From: Candidatus Eiseniibacteriota bacterium
GTDB taxonomy: Bacteria > Arandabacterota > Arandabacteria > JAGLYR01
Direction of reading: 5' to 3'
Length of the DNA: 10,712 bases
Assembly (NCBI GenBank): GCA_023132135.1
Contig: JAGLYR010000277.1
Span: forward strand, 1 to 10,712
The notes under the pieces are model-generated. The model saw nothing but the letters and a program-made list of their open reading frames with translations. It ran no database searches and was not told the origin of the DNA. The translations under genes and the position numbers were made by a program. This document shows positions 5,963 to 10,712 of the stretch, one piece after another (positions within the stretch are counted from its first letter, which is position 1; each line of letters begins with the position of its first letter).

Positions 5963-8900
5963 ATGGGAGAGCGTGCACGGGACGTGGACCGCACCCGCAG
6001 TCACGGTCGGCGGGGCGACTCTGAGCAGCGTTCAGGCGATCAGCTGAACGTGTTGGAGGAGCTCGCCGATTTTTGTATGTCGGCCGGCGAGTTCACCACA
6101 GCGATTGAGTATTTCCAGCAGGTTCTCGACCTGCTGAACAAGCGTGTCGAGGGCGGCCTCGAGCCTTCCATTCTCAGGCGCATGGCCGGCTGTTTCCGCA
6201 GTGCCGGGGATTTCGACAGAGCCCTCGGGCTTCTGGAACAGGCAGAGCCTATGGTAAAGGACAGTCCTGTCGAGCTGGCCAAGGTTCTCAACGAGCGGGC
6301 CTGGGCTTTGCTCAGGAAAGGAAACTACGAGGAGTCGGCAAAGGAGTGCGCCAAGGTTCTCAGGGGTCTGAGCGACTCGGATAGAGAAACAGAGTGCGCG
6401 GGAGCATACAACTGTCTGGGCAGCATCGCTCTGCGCAAGGGAGAGGCGGACAAGGCCTGGGAGTTTTACGAAGGCGCGCTGGCGATGTACCGCCGTCTGA
6501 ACGACCGGGATGGCGTTGGCCGTTGCTGCAACAACCTGGGTCTCGTGGCCAAGGACCGGGGTGACTGGGATGCGGCCGCGCGCTACCAGGAGCTTGCTCT
6601 CCAGATGGCCCGAGACATGGGGCACAGTCTCCACATTGGAATCCGCCTCAACAACGTCGGGATAACGTATTTCAAGAAAGGCGATCCTGAAAAAGCCCTG
6701 GCGTGCTGGGAAGAAGCACTGTCCCTCTTCCAGCGCACGGGCGAGAAATGGGAAATCGCCTCACCCTGCGCCAACCTTGGGAATTACTATCGGTTGAGAC
6801 GTGACTGGCAGAAGGCATCCGAATTCTATGCCAGGGCCCGTCAGATCAGCGAGAGAAACGGCGACCGCCGCGGCGTGGCGCTGTCGCTGGAATTCCAGGC
6901 TTGCCTCCTGATGGATCGGGGGCACCTGGATCAGGCCCGCCAGCGGTTGCAGGAAGCATTGAAGACCGCTGAGGAAATTGCTCCCAAGGGCGATCTGATG
7001 AGCGAGGTTCTGCGGAACCTGGGCGAACTCCGGATTCTCCAGGGCGATGTCGAGGCCGCGGAAGCATGTTGCCACCGGGCCCTCTCCGTTGCTATGGCGA
7101 GCGGGAATCGCTACGAAGAGGCCTGCATCTTGCGGGTCATGGGAATGGCAGCCGCTGCCCGGGAAATGTGGGAGGATGCGGAGGAGCACTTCCGGCGAGC
7201 CATTCAATGCCTGGACGAGATCGGTGGCCGGTACGAGCTGGCGCGGACGTGTGTGGATGCAGCCCGCTGCCTCGCCGGAGTGAAATCGGACGGACTCCGG
7301 CTAAAACCCCTGTTGCTGAAAGCCCGGTCCATATTCGAGGCAATGGACGCCCGCTATGAACTGGGCCGGACACTGATCGAATTGGCGGGGGTGGAGATTC
7401 TGGATCGCGAGACCGGCCAGGCGCAGCAGCACATGGAAGAGGCCAGAGCGCTGATTCCTGAGGATGAGCAGGAAGAATCCAGTGCACGTCTGGCGGATAT
7501 CCTGGGGCAGGTCGACAAGACCCTGGCGACCGTGTCCGTATCCGGCGCCAACGATCTGGCCGAGTTCAATCGGCTGTGCGGCCAGGTGGCATCAGTGACT
7601 GATTTTCGGGCCCGCATGCGTGAGATCCTGAGAATCATGGTAAGAGAGACCGCAGCGGAGCGCGGGCTTCTTGTCTTGAAACCTTCCGCGGAGGAAGAGG
7701 GCGGTGTGGAAGTCGTCCTGGGTCTGGATCGCGACCGGGACAGCTGGGCATTGCGCTTCGTCGAAGAGCTCATAAACAATGGTAATGGATGCCGCGGCCC
7801 CATCGTGTCGAACCATCCCGCAGAGGATGCAGATCTCTCGCTCCCGCCGGAAAAGGCGGAGCGGATTGCCTCGCTTCTCTTTGTGTCTTTTGTCGTGAAT
7901 GGAGAGGCCCTTGGCGGAATCTATGTTGATCGTGTGATGGATGACCAGGATTTCGGTCAGAAGGAAGTCGATTTTGCGGTGGCCTTCGCCGGTGTAGCTG
8001 CCGCGTCGTTTTCGGATGCTGAGGCGCGGAAGGTACGCGAGGAAAACGAGAATCTCCGCGAGCAGTTGGAAGAGCGGCAGCGGTTCAGCGGGATTGTCAC
8101 CCAGAACAAGGGCATGCTGGATGTGATCCGGTCTATCGCCAAACTGGATCGCGCGTCCCCCACCGTCCTGATACAGGGAGAAACAGGCACTGGGAAGGAG
8201 CTGGTAGCTCAGGCCATTCACGATTCCAGCTGCCGCAAGGACGGGCCTTTCGTGACAATCAACTGTGCGGCTCTTGCCGAAGGTGTCTTGGAGACGGAGC
8301 TCTTCGGGCATGTGAAGGGCGCCTTCACCGATGCCAGGACGGATCGGGAGGGCCTGTTTGCCCAAGCGGCTGGCGGTACGGTGTTCCTGGACGAAGTGGA
8401 CAAGACCAGCCGCAATTTCCAGGAGAAGCTCCTCCGGGTTGTGGACAAGCGGGAGTTCAAGCCCGTGGGTTCGTCCATCCGCCAGAGAGTGGATTTCCGC
8501 ATTGTCTGTGCCACCAACCGGGATCTGACCCGGGAAGTCGAGGAAGGCCGGTTCCTTCCGGATCTCTACTATCGGCTCAAGGTGATTCGGCTCACTCTTC
8601 CTCTGCTGAGCGAGCGGCGCGAGGATATCCCGCTCCTGGCGGCCCACTTCCTGGAGAGATACTGCAAGCGCCTCGACAAGCGCCTCAAGGGATTCTCGCC
8701 CGAGGCCATGGAGTTGATGGTCGGCTACGGATGGCCCGGCAACGTGCGGCAGTTGAAACACGAAGTGGAGAGAGTGGTTGCCTTTGCCTCGGATGGCGAC
8801 CAGATCACGCTCGAGGATCTCTCGGAAGAACTCCGAAACTGGGGTGCCCTGATCCGGGTGACGGGAACCGGGGCTCTGGCCGAAGCCGTGGAGCAGATGG

Positions 8901-9025
8901 AACGCCGGTTGATCCAGGCAGCCCTGGAACGCAACGGTGGGAACCGGACCAGGACGGCCGCCAGTCTGGGGCTTTCCCGCAGGGGTTTGCTCAACAAGAT
9001 CAAGCGCTATCAGCTCGCCGGGTAG
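5963..9025 (+). CDS. TPR-GAF sigma-54-dependent transcriptional activator
   Basis: A 1020-residue enhancer-binding protein that would hydrolyse ATP to open sigma-54 RNA polymerase promoters. About twelve TPR-like repeats span roughly 29-498, the middle ones spaced 40 residues apart (NLG-type turns near 152, 192, 232, 272, 353, 393). A GAF-like domain follows (about 530-685), then a coiled linker (688-708). The AAA+ domain (about 710-945) has Walker A GETGTGKE (739-746), GAFTDA (786-791) in place of GAFTGA, Walker B VFLDE (807-811), sensor I ATNRD, the arginine-finger segment LYYRL and sensor II GWPGNVRQLK (923-932). A Fis-type helix-turn-helix ends the protein (about 973-1018). The catalytic set is complete and the sigma-54-contacting Thr is kept. 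There is no receiver domain, so signalling is probably ligand- or partner-based through TPR/GAF. The start is uncertain: ATG 5963 has a partial GGGGAAG signal, and the first 28 residues are Arg-rich and unlike the rest; GTG 6050 is the alternative. Its target promoters are not identified. Confidence 0.9.
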   Translation: MGERARDVDRTRSHGRRGDSEQRSGDQLNVLEELADFCMSAGEFTTAIEYFQQVLDLLNKRVEGGLEPSILRRMAGCFRSAGDFDRALGLLEQAEPMVKDSPVELAKVLNERAWALLRKGNYEESAKECAKVLRGLSDSDRETECAGAYNCLGSIALRKGEADKAWEFYEGALAMYRRLNDRDGVGRCCNNLGLVAKDRGDWDAAARYQELALQMARDMGHSLHIGIRLNNVGITYFKKGDPEKALACWEEALSLFQRTGEKWEIASPCANLGNYYRLRRDWQKASEFYARARQISERNGDRRGVALSLEFQACLLMDRGHLDQARQRLQEALKTAEEIAPKGDLMSEVLRNLGELRILQGDVEAAEACCHRALSVAMASGNRYEEACILRVMGMAAAAREMWEDAEEHFRRAIQCLDEIGGRYELARTCVDAARCLAGVKSDGLRLKPLLLKARSIFEAMDARYELGRTLIELAGVEILDRETGQAQQHMEEARALIPEDEQEESSARLADILGQVDKTLATVSVSGANDLAEFNRLCGQVASVTDFRARMREILRIMVRETAAERGLLVLKPSAEEEGGVEVVLGLDRDRDSWALRFVEELINNGNGCRGPIVSNHPAEDADLSLPPEKAERIASLLFVSFVVNGEALGGIYVDRVMDDQDFGQKEVDFAVAFAGVAAASFSDAEARKVREENENLREQLEERQRFSGIVTQNKGMLDVIRSIAKLDRASPTVLIQGETGTGKELVAQAIHDSSCRKDGPFVTINCAALAEGVLETELFGHVKGAFTDARTDREGLFAQAAGGTVFLDEVDKTSRNFQEKLLRVVDKREFKPVGSSIRQRVDFRIVCATNRDLTREVEEGRFLPDLYYRLKVIRLTLPLLSERREDIPLLAAHFLERYCKRLDKRLKGFSPEAMELMVGYGWPGNVRQLKHEVERVVAFASDGDQITLEDLSEELRNWGALIRVTGTGALAEAVEQMERRLIQAALERNGGNRTRTAASLGLSRRGLLNKIKRYQLAG

Positions 9026-9120
9026 ATCGGCTGTGAAGATAGTGCACGATTGCCGCGTGAAGGAAGTTCACAGGAGATCCTGTTGCCACATTGAGAGTTA
9101 CACCAATTCTGGTCTGAACG

Positions 9121-9162
9121 GCGAGTCGCTGTGAATCAAGTACTCAGCGACTCGCTTTTTTT
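9121..9162 (+). terminator. Strong intrinsic terminator after the activator gene
   Basis: A perfect 11-bp stem (GCGAGTCGCTG at 9121-9131 with CAGCGACTCGC at 9145-9155), a 13-nt loop, and seven T residues (9156-9162). It lies 95 nt after the activator stop codon and separates that transcript from the sigma-factor unit. Confidence 0.93.
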
Positions 9163-9170
9163 GTCCTCCG

Positions 9171-9199
9171 TTGGCCTGCCCACAGTTGTGATGTATAGC
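9171..9199 (+). promoter_or_regulatory. Plausible sigma-70 promoter for the sigma-factor gene
   Basis: TTGGCC (9171-9176, four of six) and TATAGC (9194-9199, four of six) are separated by exactly 17 nt, immediately downstream of the terminator. The DNA just after it is AT-rich compared with its surroundings. Transcription would start near 9206 and give a leader of about 290 nt. AT-rich hexamers further on (9204-9226) are alternatives without a good -35. Confidence 0.4.
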
Positions 9200-9497
9200 T
9201 CCATATAACCCGCATATATCTATGCATATACGTGCGTTATGACACTGTGTCGTAGCCTTCTTCCAAGGAAGGCGGACTCGGGCACGGATTCTGCGCATAT
9301 ATTCCACTGCAAGGCCGGGTTATCCATTACCGGGCAAGGGTTCTGCGGCTTCGGAGGGTCGGCGGACCTGGGTGATGACTCTGCTGCGGAGTATCACCTT
9401 CCAACTGTAACATCTGGGTCGCTGGGGTGGAAGAGGGGTCGCAAGCCAGGTTTGCCCATCGTGAACTCGGAACGCCTCACCGGAGGGGGTGACGGCC
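9200..9497 (+). other. Long structured non-coding leader of the sigma-factor gene
   Basis: About 300 nt without a convincing gene; a 101-codon frame from 9239 has no signal, domain or ribosome site and is not accepted. Hairpins visible by eye: GCCTTC/GAAGGC (9255-9273); GGTGAT-g-ACTC with GAGT-ATCACC (9371-9398, ten pairs and one bulged G); GCAAGC/GTTTGC (9441-9455); and one over the ribosome-binding site (9474-9496). GGGTCGC occurs twice, 20 nt apart (9416 and 9436). No known riboswitch consensus is recognised. Confidence 0.45.
9474..9496 (+). promoter_or_regulatory. Hairpin enclosing the sigma-factor ribosome-binding site
   Basis: GCC-TCACC (9474-9481) pairs with GGTGA-(c)-GGC (9488-9496, one bulged C), leaving GGAGGG in a 6-nt loop. 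The Shine-Dalgarno for the ATG at 9498 (GGAGGGGGTGA) is thus partly looped and partly paired, and the stem ends one base before the start codon. This arrangement can reduce initiation until melted or bound, as in RNA thermometers or translational repressor sites. Confidence 0.5.
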
Positions 9498-10502
9498 ATG
9501 GAGTGGGCGTACCAGTGGCTGAACTGGACGGCTGGTTGGTATGAAGGAGCGTGGCTCGAGATGACAGAGCAACCCGCCCGCGAGACCGAGGAAACTATGG
9601 AGCTCGAGCCGGGGGCAGACAGCGAAGAACGGAACAAGCGCAGGGAACCGGATCGGCGCGAGTTGGAAGACGAGCGTCCCAGCTACCGGGATTCCGTAGG
9701 ATACTATCTGAGAACGATCGGCAGGATTGCTCTATTGAGCCCTGAGCGCGAGCGGGAGCTGGCCAGGGCTGCTCGCGCGGGGGACCTGGATTCCCGGACG
9801 AAGCTCGTGGAGGCAAACCTGCGGCTCGTGGTGAGCATTGCGAAACGGTACCAGAGAATGGGACTGCCGCTGGCCGATCTCATTGCCGAAGGCAACATAG
9901 GTCTGGTCAAGGCCGTGGAGCGGTTTGACTGCGACCGCGGGGTTCGGTTCAGCACGTACGCGTCCAAGTGGATCAAGCAGCGGATCACACGCTCGCTGGC
10001 CAACGACAGCCGTACGGTCAGGCTTCCCTCCAATGTGGTGGAACTCATCCGGAAATTCCGGTCGATGGAGGATCGCCTGACGCAGGATCGGTGTGGGGGA
10101 CCACGGTCCTGGGAGGTTTGCGAGGAAATAGAAGTTACGCAGCGGCGCTGGACGGATCTGGCACTGGCCTCCCGCGGTACCGTCTCGCTTGACATGCCCT
10201 TTGCCCACAAGGACGGGAGGCGGCTCCACGACATCCTGACAAACGACACGGGGGAACTGGAACAGGACAAGGTGTTCGAGGAACCGGACATGGTGCAGGT
10301 GATGGGTCTGCTCGGGGCTGTGGACGACAGGGAGAGGCTGATTCTCCGGTTCCGTTTCGGTTTTGAGGATGGCGAGCCCCACTCACTGGAGGAGACGGGG
10401 CGGATCCTGGGTGTGACCCGCGAGCGTGTGCGACAGCTTGAGCAACGCGCGCTGCTGAAATTGCGCCGACTGGCCGCTGCCAGAGACTTCGAAGAAGCTT
10501 GA
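9498..10502 (+). CDS. Sigma-70 family RNA polymerase sigma factor, group 2 / primary-like
   Basis: A 334-residue sigma factor with regions 1.2 to 4 and no full region 1.1, so probably an alternative RpoD/RpoS-like factor. Region 1.2 is near 65-95 (SVGYYLRTIGRIALLS). Region 2 spans about 101-175, with NLRLVVSIAKRY, DLIAEGNIGLVKAVERFD and STYASKWIKQRITRSL. Region 3 covers about 178-225. Region 4 is about 262-320, with VTRERVRQLEQRALLKLR. The -10-contacting Gln and Thr (Q161, T164) and the -35-contacting TRERVRQ helix are kept, so TATAAT/TTGACA-like promoters are expected. The usual Trp-Trp melting pair reads Lys-Trp (K157, W158). The start at ATG 9498 has GGGGGTGA 5 nt upstream; GTG 9489 is less likely. 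A start at ATG 9561, with AAGGAG 11 nt upstream, would remove an unusual Trp-rich N-terminal segment. It is monocistronic in this window, behind a terminator and a structured leader. Confidence 0.9.
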   Translation: MEWAYQWLNWTAGWYEGAWLEMTEQPARETEETMELEPGADSEERNKRREPDRRELEDERPSYRDSVGYYLRTIGRIALLSPERERELARAARAGDLDSRTKLVEANLRLVVSIAKRYQRMGLPLADLIAEGNIGLVKAVERFDCDRGVRFSTYASKWIKQRITRSLANDSRTVRLPSNVVELIRKFRSMEDRLTQDRCGGPRSWEVCEEIEVTQRRWTDLALASRGTVSLDMPFAHKDGRRLHDILTNDTGELEQDKVFEEPDMVQVMGLLGAVDDRERLILRFRFGFEDGEPHSLEETGRILGVTRERVRQLEQRALLKLRRLAAARDFEEA

Positions 10503-10712
10503 ACCACGAAGAACATGAAGGGGAAAATCGTTCTAGAGGAACGCCGAACCATGCGTTCCTCCAGGAAACCCCGAATCTGCCGTTTGCCGCGAGGCCTTCA
10601 ATCCCGCACTGCTTTCACTTGCCGGCAAGCCCCCCGGATGGGGGGCGACTCAACTTAGCCCACGGTAGAGCGGAGCGGAACCGGGGGACAAGAAGACGAC
10701 CCCATACCACTA
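10503..10712. other. Gene-free region with two hairpins and a palindrome
   Basis: No gene is supported here. The stretch opens with CCACGAAGAACATGAAGG, which resembles an intergenic repeat I associate with genomes of uncultured bacteria (from memory, unverified). A hairpin with perfect 8-bp arms GAGGAACG/CGTTCCTC (10536-10561, 10-nt loop) lies 34 nt after the sigma stop; it has no T tract, so its role as a terminator is doubtful. Further on, the 12-bp perfect palindrome CTTGCCGGCAAG (10618-10629) abuts a GCCCCCC-GGAT-GGGGGGC hairpin (10629-10646). Confidence 0.6.

Noticed and set aside
7592-8761. Open frame of 389 codons on the minus strand opposite the sigma-54 activator
   Set aside because: It mirrors the conserved GAF and AAA+ coding region; no domain or start signal is seen.
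9239-9544. Open frame of 101 codons overlapping the sigma-factor start
   Set aside because: No ribosome-binding site, Gly/Ser-rich composition without domains, and it covers a region full of hairpins better explained as leader RNA.
10551-10658. Short frame of 35 codons after the sigma gene
   Set aside because: No Shine-Dalgarno, Arg-rich composition, and it runs through two strong hairpins.
10629-10712. Possible tmRNA, RNase P RNA or tRNA at the window end
   Set aside because: None of the conserved core sequences (RNase P GAGGAAAGTCC, tmRNA ends, tRNA T-loop and acceptor) could be found on either strand.

Overview
The window looks like chromosomal DNA from an uncultured, GC-rich, Gram-negative-type bacterium. 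It carries a Trk potassium uptake pair, a thioredoxin-fold lipoprotein, a polytopic GT-C glycosyltransferase, a large sigma-54 activator with a long TPR sensor, and a second primary-like sigma factor. TPR-GAF-AAA+ activators and repetitive intergenic DNA of this kind fit the Deltaproteobacteria or the FCB-type candidate phyla. That placement is an impression from gene content, not a result.

Layout. (1) Positions 55-2891, minus strand: a two-gene trkA-trkH operon encoding the NAD-binding gating subunit and the membrane channel subunit of a K+ uptake system. An 18-bp perfect inverted repeat lies just before trkA. (2) Positions 2892-3102: divergent intergenic region. (3) Positions 3103-5284, plus strand: a TlpA/ResA-like thioredoxin lipoprotein followed after one base by a GT39/PMT-like membrane glycosyltransferase. 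(4) Positions 5285-5559: gene-free DNA with a long imperfect inverted repeat built from CCTATTTCC-like units, then a perfect consensus sigma-70 promoter, then a two-copy 20-nt direct repeat that can fold into alternative hairpins. (5) Positions 5560-9025: a small secreted protein of unknown function, then a 1020-residue TPR-GAF-sigma54 AAA+-Fis activator, closed by a strong intrinsic terminator at 9121-9162. (6) Positions 9163-9497: a structured leader behind a plausible promoter, with the ribosome-binding site of the next gene inside a hairpin. (7) Positions 9498-10502: a group-2-type sigma-70 factor with a Trp-rich N-terminal extension. (8) Positions 10503-10712: gene-free DNA with two strong hairpins and a palindrome.

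How the genes may work together. TrkA and TrkH form one machine. The thioredoxin lipoprotein and the glycosyltransferase are probably co-transcribed but need not share a pathway. The most interesting part is 5432-10502. Here a very strong promoter drives a small exported protein and a TPR-sensing sigma-54 activator, beside a sigma factor that looks post-transcriptionally controlled. A peptide-receptor arrangement (exported factor plus TPR receptor, by analogy with RRNPP systems) is a testable but speculative reading.
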